NCBI RefSeq assembly: GCF_001902145.1
Contig: NZ_MRST01000025.1
Location: forward strand, 248,001-312,000
From: Pseudomonas fluorescens
GTDB taxonomy: Bacteria > Pseudomonadota > Gammaproteobacteria > Pseudomonadales > Pseudomonadaceae
DNA: 64,000 nucleotides
Direction of reading: 5' to 3'
This document shows, in pieces, positions 37,001 to 58,315 of this stretch. Made by a program: the position numbers and the translations under genes. The first letter of the stretch is position 1, and each line of letters starts with the position of its first letter. The notes beneath the pieces were generated by a model that did no database searches, was not told the DNA's origin, and was given only the letters and a program-made list of their open reading frames with translations.

Positions 37001-40000
37001 TGGGCATAACCCAAGGCTGCCCATATACCTTCGGTGGACTCCTGAATATCCAGGTCCAGGTCGAAATGTGCGGTCTTGCTGTCCCAGTCCAGCCCTTCTA
37101 CCCGCAGCCCTGGCAATTGGTGCTGAACCTGAGCCTGGCCGACGTCAGTCTGGTGGTTGAACATGACCTGGAACAACGGGTTGTGGCTCAGGCTACGCTC
37201 AGGTTGCAGGGCTTCCACCAGCTGTTCGAACGGCAAATCCTGGTGGGCCTGGGCTTCCAACGCGCGTTGCCGAACGTGCGCCAGCAACTGCTCGACACTC
37301 ATCTGCCCATGCACATCGGCCTTGAGCACCTGGGTGTTGACGAAGAAGCCAATCAGTCGCTCGGTCTCGCTGCGATTGCGGTTGGCAATCGGCACGCCGA
37401 CGCGTATTTCTTCCTGGCCGCTGTAGCGGTGCAACAAGGTCTGGAACGATGCCAGCAACAACATGAACAGGGTCACGCCCTGCTGTTGGGCCAAAGCCTT
37501 GAGCCCCTGAGTGAGTTCGGGCGCCAGCTCGAACGCCAGGCGCGCGCCACGGTGGCTCTGCACAGCCGGGCGCTGGTGATCGAACGGCAACTCCAGCACG
37601 CTCTGCTCACCCCCCAACAGTTCACGCCAGTAGGCCAGTTGACGTTGCTTCTCACCGGCGTCCATCCAGCTGCGCTGCCATACGGCATAGTCGGCATACT
37701 GGATCGGCAGCGCCGGCAACTGCACGTCCTGGCCTTGGCTGTAACCGGCATACAACTGCACCAGTTCTTCAACGGCCAATTGCATCGACCAGCCATCGGA
37801 GACGATGTGATGCTGCACCAGCACCAGCACATGCTCGTCGGCGGCCAGGCGCAACAGCGTGACGCGCAGCAACGGGCCTTGTTGCAGATCGAATGGCTGG
37901 GCGATCAGCGCTTGCACCCTGGCTTTGAGCTGGGCTTCATCGGCATCGGCCTGAGTGATCGGCAAGGACATCGGCGGCTCAATCACCTGCACCGCGCCAT
38001 CGTGATCCTGGCGGATATGGGTGCGCAGGCTTTCATGACGCGCCAGCAAGCTATCGAAACTGCGTTGCAACGCAGCCAGGTCCAATTGCCCTTTCAGGCG
38101 CAGCGCGCTGGGAATGTGATACGCCGCGCTGTGGGGTTCCAGTTGCCAGAGAAACCATTGGCGCTCCTGGGCGTAAGACAGCGGCAATGGCTGCACGCGC
38201 CCGGCCGGCAGCAAGGCCGGCGCCGTTGGCAGTGGGCTCTCCTGGGCTTGCAAGGCCGCGACAAACGCCTCCAGCCGCGGGTGTTCGAACACGGCTTTGA
38301 GCGGCACTTCCAGGCTCAGGGTCTGGCGGATGCGTGACACCACCTGCATTGCCAACAGGGAATGCCCTCCCAGTTCGAAGAAGTGCTGGTTCAAGCCCAC
38401 CCGTTCGGCCCCCAGAATAGCCGCCCAGATCGCCGCCACCTGTTGTTGCAACGGGGTGACCGGCGCTCGCCAATCCTGTTGTTCCACGCTGGCATCTGGC
38501 TTGGGCAGGGCCTGGCGATCCAGCTTGCCGTTGGGGTTGAGCGGCATGCGGTCGAGGAAGATCAGGTGCGCCGGCACCATGTAGTCCGGCAGGTGGTCGC
38601 GCAAGGTGGACATCAACTGTTCACCAACCTCGGCGTGCTCGGTTTCAGACAGCGTCTGCGCAGGCACCAGGTAGGCCAGCAGTTGGTTGTCGGCAGCCAG
38701 CAACAGCGCTTCACGCACGCTATCCTGGGCCAGCAGCACAGTTTCGATCTCACCCAGTTCTATGCGAAAACCACGGACCTTGACCTGATGATCGACCCGC
38801 CCGACATATTCCACCACGCCATCGGCGCGATAGCGCGCCAGGTCGCCAGTGCGGTACAGGCGCTCGCCGGATGGGCTGAACGGATCAGCGACAAAGCGCT
38901 CGGCGGTCAGGCCTGGCCGCTGCAAATACGCACGGGCCAAGCCACTGGCGCTGGCGATATAGAGCTCGCCTATGGCGCCCAGTGGCAGCAGGTTCAGGTC
39001 GCGGTCCAGCACATACAGGCCACGCCCTGGCAGCGCCCGGCCAATGGGGCTGGCACCGGCGGCGCTGGCAGCGCTCGGGTCAGTGCAGTCCAGCACGCTG
39101 GAAACCACGGTGGCCTCGGTAGGCCCGTAGGTGTTGAGCAAGCGCACATGGCCGAGCCCGGCGCGCTGCCACAACAGCGGGCCGTCCAACGGCATGGCTT
39201 CGCCGCCGATATGGATCTGGCGCAAGGCACCATAGGTCCTTGGGCCCGCTGCCAGGCAATCTTGCAGGAACAGCTTCCAGTAGGCGGTGGGCAAGTCGGC
39301 CAGGGTAATGCCCTGGGCGATGATCTGCCGATACAGTTCGGCACCGTCCCACAACTGCGGGCCACGCAGTACCACGGTGGCGCCGAGGGTCAGGGCCGGG
39401 TACAGCTGCTCGACGAAACCGTCGAAGTTCAAGGTGGCAAACTGCAGCACTCGGTCCTGGGCAACCAGCTGCGAGTAATCCGCCGCGATGCCAGCAAACT
39501 CACTCAGTGCAGCCTGGCTGATGGCAACCCCCTTGGGCTTGCCTGTGGAGCCGGAGGTGTAGATCACATACGCCAGGCTCTGGGGCTCGACATCAACCGG
39601 TAAATTATCGTCGGCACACAACGCCAACTGCGCCTGGACCAGGTCGATGTCCACCGCCAGCACCTGGGCCGGCAACGGCAGGCGCCCATGCAGGTGGGAT
39701 TGGGTCAACACCAGGCCGACGCCGCTGTCGTCGAGCATGTGCACCAGGCGCTCGCGAGGGTATTCAGGGTCCAGCGGCACATAGGCCGCTCCTGTCTTGA
39801 GCACCGCGAGCAAGCTGACCACCATGGCAAAGGAGCGCTCCACGGCGATCCCCACCAGCCCTTGGGGGCCGACGCCCTGGGCCAGCAGGTAATGCGCCAG
39901 GCGGTTGGCCTGACGGTTCAGTTCCCCATAGCTGAGGGCCTGGTCATCCAGGGCCAGGGCCTGACGTTCCGGCTGCTGATCAGCCTGGGCTTCAAACAGC

Positions 40001-41520
40001 CGGTGCACAGCCTCAAACGGGGTGACACCAACCGGGGTGTTCCAGTCCTGGAGCATCCTGTGTTGCTCAGCGGCGCTCACCATCGGCAGTTCGCAGAGGC
40101 GGCTGCGGGGTGCGCTCACCACCGCCTGCAGCAGGTGCTGCCAGTGTTGCGCCAAGCGCTCGATGGTGGCGGCATCGAACAGGTCGGTGGCGTAGGTCAG
40201 CGCAGCCCAAAGCCCGTCGGCGGATTCATGGGTGTCCAGGCTCAGGTCAAAATGGGTGGTCTGGCTGTCCCAGTCCAGTTCCACCACACGCAGGCCCGGC
40301 AACTGTTGGCCTTCGCGGCCGCCCTGGGCCTCGGTCTGGTGGTTGAACATCACCTGGAACAACGGGTTATGGCTCAAGCTGCGTTCAGGCTGCAATGCCA
40401 CCACCAGCTGCTCGAACGGCAGGTCCTGATGAGCCTGGGCCTCCAAGGCGCGGCGTTTGGTTTGTTGCAGCAGCTCGGCAAAGCTCATCTGCCCGTCAAG
40501 GTCAGCCTTGAGTACCTGGGTGTTGACGAAGAAGCCGATCAGCCGCTCGGTTTCGACGCGGTTACGGTTGGCGTTCGGCACGCCAATGCGGATATCCGAC
40601 TGCCCGCTGTAGCGATACAACAGGGCTTGGAACGACGCCAGCAGTAGCATGAACGCGGTCACGCCCTCTTGCTGCGCCAGGCGCTTGAGACCCGCCACCA
40701 GCGTCGGTTGCAGATGCACCTGCAGGCTTGCACCGCGATGGCTTTGCTGCGCCGGGCGCGGGCGGTCCAATGGCAGTTCCAGCACCGGTTGCTCGCCGCC
40801 CAGCAGGGCCTGCCAATACGCGAGTTGACGCGCCTGCTCCCCGGCTTCCATCCAGCCGCGTTGCCACAGGGCGTAGTCGGCGTACTGGATCGGCAGCTCC
40901 GGGAGTTGCAGGTCATGACCCTGGCTATGGGCGGCGTAGAGCTGCACCAGTTCCTCGACCATCACCTGCATCGACCAGCCATCGGAGACGATGTGGTGCT
41001 GCACCATCACCAGCACATGTTCATCCTCGGCCAGTTGCAACAGCGTCACACGCAACAACGGCGCCTGATGCAAATCGAACGGCCGCGCCACCTCCTCTTC
41101 CACCCGCGCCATCAACTGCGCTTGGTCGACGTGCGCCTGCTGGATCTGCACCCGCGCCTGCGGCATCACTGCCTGCCACAGGCGTTCATCGTCCTCGACC
41201 AGTTGGGTGCGCAAGCTTTCATGCCGGGCCAGCAGGCTGTCGAAACTGCGTTGCAACGCTGCCAGGTCCAAGTGCCCGTGCAAACGCAGGGCGCCAGGGA
41301 TGTGATAGGCGGTGCTGTCCTTGTCCAGTTGCCAGAGGAACCACTGGCGTTCCTGGGCGTAAGACAACGCCGGCGTGTCGCTGTCGTGACGGGTGGGAGC
41401 AATCGGCAGTTGAGCGAAACTCATGCCCCGGCTTTGCAGGCGCTGGTAAAACTGCTGGCGCTGCTCCAGAGGCAAGCGAAGAAAGCGCGACACCAGGTCA
41501 ATATTAGGGTTGGAAAGCAT
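31033..41520 (-). CDS. pvdD: Terminal pyoverdine NRPS: C-A(Lys)-T, C-A(fOHOrn)-T, C-A(Ser)-T-TE
   Basis: A 3495-residue synthetase with three modules and a thioesterase. Condensation motifs 'HHIVSDGWS' occur near residues 175, 1240 and 2305. Adenylation 'YVIYTSGSTG' occurs near 653, 1720 and 2783, carrier 'GGHSLL' near 1053, 2117 and 3166, and the thioesterase Ser in 'GWSLGG' near 3293. Pocket residues read at the GrsA positions are DGEDHGTVV (Lys), DGEVCGGVT (shared with module 4 of the partner, inferred formyl-hydroxyornithine) and DVWHISLID (Ser). The thioesterase would release or cyclise the finished peptide. It starts three bases after the stop of the upstream NRPS, so one transcript is expected. 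There is no epimerisation domain. Naming follows the terminal PvdD of P. aeruginosa; strains of this group may use pvdJ for it. Confidence 0.93.
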   Translation of the reverse strand: MLSNPNIDLVSRFLRLPLEQRQQFYQRLQSRGMSFAQLPIAPTRHDSDTPALSYAQERQWFLWQLDKDSTAYHIPGALRLHGHLDLAALQRSFDSLLARHESLRTQLVEDDERLWQAVMPQARVQIQQAHVDQAQLMARVEEEVARPFDLHQAPLLRVTLLQLAEDEHVLVMVQHHIVSDGWSMQVMVEELVQLYAAHSQGHDLQLPELPIQYADYALWQRGWMEAGEQARQLAYWQALLGGEQPVLELPLDRPRPAQQSHRGASLQVHLQPTLVAGLKRLAQQEGVTAFMLLLASFQALLYRYSGQSDIRIGVPNANRNRVETERLIGFFVNTQVLKADLDGQMSFAELLQQTKRRALEAQAHQDLPFEQLVVALQPERSLSHNPLFQVMFNHQTEAQGGREGQQLPGLRVVELDWDSQTTHFDLSLDTHESADGLWAALTYATDLFDAATIERLAQHWQHLLQAVVSAPRSRLCELPMVSAAEQHRMLQDWNTPVGVTPFEAVHRLFEAQADQQPERQALALDDQALSYGELNRQANRLAHYLLAQGVGPQGLVGIAVERSFAMVVSLLAVLKTGAAYVPLDPEYPRERLVHMLDDSGVGLVLTQSHLHGRLPLPAQVLAVDIDLVQAQLALCADDNLPVDVEPQSLAYVIYTSGSTGKPKGVAISQAALSEFAGIAADYSQLVAQDRVLQFATLNFDGFVEQLYPALTLGATVVLRGPQLWDGAELYRQIIAQGITLADLPTAYWKLFLQDCLAAGPRTYGALRQIHIGGEAMPLDGPLLWQRAGLGHVRLLNTYGPTEATVVSSVLDCTDPSAASAAGASPIGRALPGRGLYVLDRDLNLLPLGAIGELYIASASGLARAYLQRPGLTAERFVADPFSPSGERLYRTGDLARYRADGVVEYVGRVDHQVKVRGFRIELGEIETVLLAQDSVREALLLAADNQLLAYLVPAQTLSETEHAEVGEQLMSTLRDHLPDYMVPAHLIFLDRMPLNPNGKLDRQALPKPDASVEQQDWRAPVTPLQQQVAAIWAAILGAERVGLNQHFFELGGHSLLAMQVVSRIRQTLSLEVPLKAVFEHPRLEAFVAALQAQESPLPTAPALLPAGRVQPLPLSYAQERQWFLWQLEPHSAAYHIPSALRLKGQLDLAALQRSFDSLLARHESLRTHIRQDHDGAVQVIEPPMSLPITQADADEAQLKARVQALIAQPFDLQQGPLLRVTLLRLAADEHVLVLVQHHIVSDGWSMQLAVEELVQLYAGYSQGQDVQLPALPIQYADYAVWQRSWMDAGEKQRQLAYWRELLGGEQSVLELPFDHQRPAVQSHRGARLAFELAPELTQGLKALAQQQGVTLFMLLLASFQTLLHRYSGQEEIRVGVPIANRNRSETERLIGFFVNTQVLKADVHGQMSVEQLLAHVRQRALEAQAHQDLPFEQLVEALQPERSLSHNPLFQVMFNHQTDVGQAQVQHQLPGLRVEGLDWDSKTAHFDLDLDIQESTEGIWAALGYAQDLFEASTVQRMARHWQNLLQGMVANPRQQLSQLSLLDATEQQQILQLCNCTDSGFSAERLVHELFADRARENPTAVAVKFDAQTLSYGELDRQANRLAHALIARGVGPEVRVAIAMPRSAEIMVAFLAVMKAGGVYVPLDIEYPRDRLLYMMQDSRSKLLLTHSAVQHRLPIPDGLDALAVDQVQAWSDYSDTAPTVALDGDNLAYVIYTSGSTGLPKGVAVSHGPLVAHIIATGERYETSPADCELHFMSFAFDGSHEGWMHPLINGASVLIRDDSLWLPEYTYEQMHRHNVTMAVFPPVYLQQLAEHAERDGNPPAVRVYCFGGDAVAQASYDLAWRALKPEYLFNGYGPTETVVTPLLWKARKGDPCGAVYAPIGTLLGNRSGYVLDAQLNLQPIGVAGELYLGGEGVARGYLERPALTAERFVPDPFGKPGSRVYRSGDLTRGRPDGVVDYLGRVDHQVKIRGFRIELGEIEARLREQASVGETVVVAQEGPTGKQLVAYVVPLDPTLLDDAVAQSNGRETLRRALKTRLPDYMVPTHLMFLERMPLTPNGKLDRKGLPLPDVSQMQQVYVAPQSELEQQVAAIWAEILGVERVGLADHFFESGGHSLLAMQVISRLRQLLGREVPLRTVFEQPRLQGFVETLCNSHESQVSVLQILPVSRQQPLALSYAQERQWFLWQLDPHSAAYHVPSTLRLRGWLDHAALQRSFDSLVARHESLRTQVHQDEGQAFQVIRENGTVDILHAQVNEADLQRRVETEIAQPFDLQQGPLLRVTLLRLAEDDHVLVLVQHHIVSDGWSMQVMVDELVQLYAAYSQGQDLQLPALPIQYADYAQWQRDWMTGGERDRQMGYWQALLGGEPSVLELPLDRPRPSVQSFRGASLEIKLAPALVAGLKALAQRENVTLFIVLLASFQALLHRYSGQQDIRVGVPIANRNRVETERLVGFFVNTQVLKGDFDAQLTVTQLLQQARHRALDAQSHQDLPFEQLVEALQPERSLSRNPLFQVMFNHQSEARLASTGQQLPDLRIEGLEWGTQTAQFDLSLDTQETVDGLWATLTYATDLFDAATPNRMARHWQNLLQAMSGDPHQRVAQLPLLEPLEHQVIVEQWNDTAQDYRLEDTVQRLIEAQVRRTPNAQALVFGAQTLSYTQLNARANRLAHRLIQAGVEPDVLVGVAMERSIEMVVALLAVLKAGGAYVPLDPDYPRERLAYMLQDSKVQLLLTQAHLLQALPVSEPSHCLVVEPDDHWLSGYADTDPDVAVDADNLAYVIYTSGSTGQPKGAGNRHCALTNRLLWMQQAYMLGAEDTVLQKTPFSFDVSVWEFFWPLMTGARLAVAAPGDHRDPSKLVELINRHPVTTLHFVPSMLHAFLQDSQVASCQGLRRIICSGEALPVGVQQHVFAKLPNTGLFNLYGPTEAAIDVTHWTCVDEHRDSVPIGRPISNLRTYVLDAQLQPVAVGVAGELYLGGVGLARSYHRRPSLTAERFVPCPFQPGTRLYRTGDRVRQRRDGVIEYIGRLDHQVKLRGLRIELGEIEARLLEHPLVREASVQVHEGKYLVGYLVLQDSTFAWRDALSTHLLAHVPDYMVPAQWVLLDHMPLSPNGKLDRKALPAPDSNLQERHFVAARNTLEQTLVAIWREVLELEQVSVEDNFFESGGHSLLVLMLKERIRKAVGVELSVSQLMLNPTVAGQAACLEGSAGSSLIVRLNSQSRGTPLYLFHPSYGSVHCYKAIALALREHRPVMGVICRALAEEGSEVPAWAAMVEDYTAQLLKAQPEGPFRLAGWSLGGNLAMEVAYGLEQAGRQVECVGWIDASPPQWVKPFWDAAVMVDERDISANERRVELLEVMFPEFSEQIHAHWSGLQCLEAAEGEQWTAFSHWAEETLGSRFGELKDELLSGHEAQISWEIDRILGQRLHDADFKAIKAPISCWWATLSRTGVHHQLIEASMLEVAVQSTIERSVLIETSHDRLIDNAEFVRSFAAAMS
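35488..36803. repeat. Adenylation-domain repeat, copy A (fOHOrn module of the terminal NRPS)
   Basis: This stretch is nearly identical to 42013-43328, at a constant offset of 6525 bases. Two runs are completely identical by eye: 35821-35969 against 42346-42494, and about 36603-36802 against 43128-43327. The A2-A3 linker near 36420-36540 is clearly diverged between the copies. The pattern indicates recent duplication or gene conversion between the two formyl-hydroxyornithine modules. Confidence 0.88.
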
Positions 41521-41523
41521 GGT

Positions 41524-55554
<14,031 letters not shown>

Positions 55555-55609
55555 TTCTTGGAATCCGGGGCAATAGGCGGGAAGCACAAAGGCACGTCGT
55601 CCCTATAAA

Positions 55610-55632
55610 ACGAACCGGGCGGGGAAAAATTA
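55610..55632 (-). promoter_or_regulatory. Degenerate PvdS box for the NRPS operon
   Basis: On the minus strand TAATT (55632-55628) is followed by 15 bases and CGT (55612-55610), 56 bases before the NRPS start. Both the -35 word (TAATT for TAAAT) and the spacing (15 for 16) deviate from the four exact boxes elsewhere in the locus. No better match was seen in the 210-base upstream gap. Confidence 0.5.
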
Positions 55633-55713
55633 GCGAGGGGATGGGTGGCGCCGAGTGAGCTGTCATCAGGGGTTACATCAATCCCCGGGAGGCGACGCGA
55701 ACCTGAGCTAGGA

Positions 55714-55750
55714 TTGACGAACACCACTTTTTGCAACTACATTTAGTTAC
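55714..55750 (+). promoter_or_regulatory. hicAB promoter with overlapping palindrome
   Basis: A sigma70-like pair, TTGACG (55714-55719) and TACATT (55738-55743), is spaced by 18 bases. The imperfect palindrome GCAACTA-CATT-TAGTTAC (55733-55750) covers the -10 element. HicB antitoxins with a DNA-binding C-terminus repress their own operon from such sites. Confidence 0.5.
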
Positions 55751-55764
55751 ACGCAGGGAACGCC

Positions 55765-56016
55765 GTGTCCAAAAATGAAAAGCTGCTCGCCAAACTGCTC
55801 AATGAGCACGTGGCATTTACCTGGTCTGAGCTCGTCACGTTATTACGCCGATTGGGATACACACAGATTGAAGGGGCCGGAAGCCGGGTCAAGTTCGACA
55901 TTGGCGACCCCAGTGCAATGATCACCCTGCACAGGCCTCACCCCGGCAACGAACTGAAACACTACATTCGGCGCCAGATCATCGAACAATTGAAATCAGG
56001 AGAACTGATTCAGTGA
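55765..56016 (+). CDS. hicA: HicA toxin (mRNA interferase) of a type II toxin-antitoxin pair
   Basis: An 83-residue protein of the dsRBD-like HicA fold. The sequence shows 'LVTLLRRLGYTQIEGAGSRVKF' and the catalytic-His region 'ITLHRPHPGNELKHYIRRQI', and the length is normal for the larger HicA group. Family knowledge: it cleaves mRNA and is neutralised by HicB. It starts with GTG at 55765 behind an AGGGAA ribosome-binding site. Its stop overlaps the hicB start (GTGA at 56013-56016), which couples the pair. It lies directly upstream of, and divergent from, the pyoverdine NRPS operon. Confidence 0.88.
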   Translation: MSKNEKLLAKLLNEHVAFTWSELVTLLRRLGYTQIEGAGSRVKFDIGDPSAMITLHRPHPGNELKHYIRRQIIEQLKSGELIQ

Positions 56017-56375
56017 ACAACCAACTGAAACACAAAGGCTACATCGGCTCCATCGAAGCCAGCCTCGAAGACAACTGCCTGTTCGGCAAGATCCTCTTCA
56101 TCAAGGCGCTGGTGAGCTACGAAGGCAAGACCGTCGCAGAGTTGGACGCCGCTTTCAAAGAGGCTGTGGAGGATTACCTCACCACGTGCCAGGCCCTGGG
56201 ACAGACACCCGAAAAACCCTGCAAGGGCTCATTCAACGTGCGTGTCGGCCATGACCTGCATTTGGCGGCCGCCCTTGCGGCGACTCGAAAAAAAGTGACG
56301 TTGAACGACCTTACGCGCCAGGCGCTCAACGAGTTCCTGCAGCAACATGGATCAGAGGGGCTTGCCACCGTTTGA
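56013..56375 (+). CDS. hicB: HicB antitoxin
   Basis: A 120-residue antitoxin. The N-terminal half has the partial RNase-H-like HicB fold ('GYIGSIEASLEDNCLFGKILFI', 'VSYEGKTVAELDAAFKEAVEDYL'). The C-terminal tail ('KVTLNDLTRQALNEFLQQ') is a ribbon-helix-helix-like DNA-binding segment, so it can both block HicA and repress the operon. It starts with GTG at 56013 inside the hicA stop. It is intact and paired with an intact toxin, so the module is probably active. Confidence 0.9.
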   Translation: MNNQLKHKGYIGSIEASLEDNCLFGKILFIKALVSYEGKTVAELDAAFKEAVEDYLTTCQALGQTPEKPCKGSFNVRVGHDLHLAAALAATRKKVTLNDLTRQALNEFLQQHGSEGLATV

Positions 56376-56422
56376 GTGCAATCGACACAGCGCTCGCTAT
56401 CAGGTATGGACCGTCCCCACAC

Positions 56423-57595
56423 TCAGCCCAACCGTCGATACCCCAGCACGGCTGAGCCCATGACGACACCCCCCGCCGCCAGCGCCACCCAAAACCCGCT
56501 GGTGGCGCCAAAGTGGTCGATCATCCACCCCGAACTGGCGGCGCCAATGGCCACGCCGATGCTCAGGCCGGTGATCAGCCAAGTCATGCCTTCGGTAAGG
56601 CGGCTGGCCGGGACGATCTGCTCCACCATGGCCATCGACACAATCAAGGTGGGCGCGAAGAACAGCCCGGAGATGAAGATCGCAGCGGCCAAGCCGGGAA
56701 TATTGCTCACCAGCAGCAAGGGCAAGGTGGTCAACGCCGTGGCTACGCCGCAGTACAGGAACTGACGTGGCAACGGTGCCTTGAGTTTGAGGGCACCGAA
56801 GGCCAACCCGGCCAGGCACGAACCAATGGCATACACCGACAGCACGATACTCGCCGCCGCCGGTTGGCCCTGATGCTGGGCGAAGGCCACGCTCACCACA
56901 TCCACCACGCCGACGATCACGCCCATGGCCAGCAGCAAAATCATCAGGATCAATACCGACGGCGACGCAATCAGCCAACGTCCGTGCGCCCCCTGATGCG
57001 CGTGTACCGGTGGCTCGGTTTGCCGTTGCAACACAAAGGTGGTGACGCCCACCGCCAGCAACAACGCCGCCACCAGGGGCCCGGCTTCTGGGAACACCGC
57101 CACGCTCAACCCCACCGAAATGGGCGGGCCGATGATGAAGCACACCTCATCGAGTACCGACTCCAAGGCAAACGCGGTTTGCAGCCTGGGCTGGCCACGG
57201 TACACCTCGGTCCAGCGCGCTCGCACCATGGCCGACATATTGGGCATGCAGCCCGCCAGCGCGGCGAACAGAAACAGCGTCCAATTCGGCGCCTGCAACC
57301 GCGTACACAACAGCAGCATCAATAGCGCCCCGCCGCCGATCAGCGCGGCAATCGGCAGCACCCTGCCCTGGCCGTAGCGGTCCACCCAACGTGACACTTG
57401 CGGCGCGCAAAGCGCCGTGGCCAGGGCAAACACCGCCGCCACCGAACCGGCCAGGCCATAGCCGCCATGCACCTGGGACAGCATGGTGATCAGGCCGATG
57501 CCGGTCATGGATATCGGCATGCGTGCCAGCATGCCAGCGAGCACAAAGGCCCGGGCACCGGGCACCTGGAATAATTCAGCGTAGGGGTTTGCCAT
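56423..57595 (-). CDS. MFS transporter (drug efflux type)
   Basis: A 390-residue transporter with about 12 hydrophobic helices and the motif-A-like loop 'ALCAPQVSRWVDRYGQGRVLP'. Its role is probably efflux of a small molecule. ATG at 57595 was chosen because it begins the first helix region ('FQVPGARAFVLAGMLARMP') and has AGAGG upstream. The longer frame to 57706 would run through both operator palindromes and is unlikely. It diverges from a TetR regulator with two tandem operators in between, so TetR repression and induction by the pump substrate is the expected control. Confidence 0.85.
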   Translation of the reverse strand: MANPYAELFQVPGARAFVLAGMLARMPISMTGIGLITMLSQVHGGYGLAGSVAAVFALATALCAPQVSRWVDRYGQGRVLPIAALIGGGALLMLLLCTRLQAPNWTLFLFAALAGCMPNMSAMVRARWTEVYRGQPRLQTAFALESVLDEVCFIIGPPISVGLSVAVFPEAGPLVAALLLAVGVTTFVLQRQTEPPVHAHQGAHGRWLIASPSVLILMILLLAMGVIVGVVDVVSVAFAQHQGQPAAASIVLSVYAIGSCLAGLAFGALKLKAPLPRQFLYCGVATALTTLPLLLVSNIPGLAAAIFISGLFFAPTLIVSMAMVEQIVPASRLTEGMTWLITGLSIGVAIGAASSGWMIDHFGATSGFWVALAAGGVVMGSAVLGYRRLG

Positions 57596-57654
57596 CCTGC
57601 TTGACCTCTTGCTCGACGCCCTGGGCTTGCTATCTGAAGCCATCAGGGCAGAAT

Positions 57655-57703
57655 ACATACGGCGCGTATGTGGCAGATCATGCTTCGCATACGCGGCGTA
57701 TGT
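57655..57703. promoter_or_regulatory. Two tandem palindromic operators for the TetR regulator
   Basis: ACATACGGCGCGTATGT (57655-57671) and GCATACGCGGCGTATGT (57687-57703) share the half-site CATACG/CGTATG. Their centres are 32 bases apart, about three helical turns. They lie between the divergent MFS (start 57595) and TetR (start 57728) genes. Confidence 0.8.
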
Positions 57704-57727
57704 CAATCACTTAGCCAAGAGACGCCC

Positions 57728-58315
57728 ATGAGCCGAGCCCGAGCTGAAATGATCGAAGACACCCGCTCCCGCCTGATAGCGAGCGCGCGCCGGGCCTTCG
57801 CCACCCAAGGCTATGCCAATACCTCGATGGATGACTTCACTGCCCGCGCCGGCCTGACGCGCGGTGCGCTGTATCACCACTTTGGTGACAAAAAAGGGTT
57901 GCTGGCGGCGGTGGTAGCTCAACTCGACAGCGAGATGGACGCGCGCTTGCAACGCATCTCGGAGCAGGCCGTAGAGCCTTGGAGTGGTTTTTGCGAGCGC
58001 TGCCGGGCCTATCTGCGCATGGCCCAGGACCCGGAAATCCAGCGCATTGTATTGCAGGATGCACCGGCGGTACTGGGCGACACCGGCTCCCAACAACACT
58101 GCGTGGAGTCCTTGCGCCAATTGCTGGAGGCCCTGATGCAAGCGGGCCTGATGCCTACGGCACCCAGCCACGCACTGGCGCAGTTGATCAACGGCAGCCT
58201 GGTCAATACCGCATTGTGGATTGCCCGGGATGAACACCCGGGCACACGGCTGGAGGAAGGCTTGCAAGGCCTGGAGCTGCTCCTGCAGGGGCTCGGCCTC
58301 ACACCAACCGTTTGA
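57728..58315 (+). CDS. TetR family transcriptional regulator
   Basis: A 195-residue repressor. The N-terminal helix-turn-helix is plain ('TSMDDFTARAGLTRGALYHHFGDKKGLL' features, about residues 32-60), and the C-terminal half resembles TetR ligand domains that control efflux. ATG at 57728 is the natural start, 25 bases after the second operator palindrome; the frame upstream of it only reads through the operators. It is divergent from the MFS pump gene. Its 3' end overlaps the convergent MATE gene by 17 bases, with no room for a terminator between. Confidence 0.9.
   Translation: MSRARAEMIEDTRSRLIASARRAFATQGYANTSMDDFTARAGLTRGALYHHFGDKKGLLAAVVAQLDSEMDARLQRISEQAVEPWSGFCERCRAYLRMAQDPEIQRIVLQDAPAVLGDTGSQQHCVESLRQLLEALMQAGLMPTAPSHALAQLINGSLVNTALWIARDEHPGTRLEEGLQGLELLLQGLGLTPTV

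Noticed and set aside
36445..38337. Long plus-strand open frames (up to 918 codons elsewhere) opposite the NRPS genes
   Set aside because: They repeat with each NRPS module, which shows they are antisense shadows of conserved domains.
55717..55745. A second possible PvdS box (ACG at 55717 and ATTTA at 55741, minus strand)
   Set aside because: The spacing is 21 bases, not 16, and it would be almost 170 bases from the NRPS start.
57596..57727. N-terminal extensions of both the MFS gene (to 57706) and the TetR gene (to 57668)
   Set aside because: Both would translate through the operator palindromes and add residues not typical of either family.
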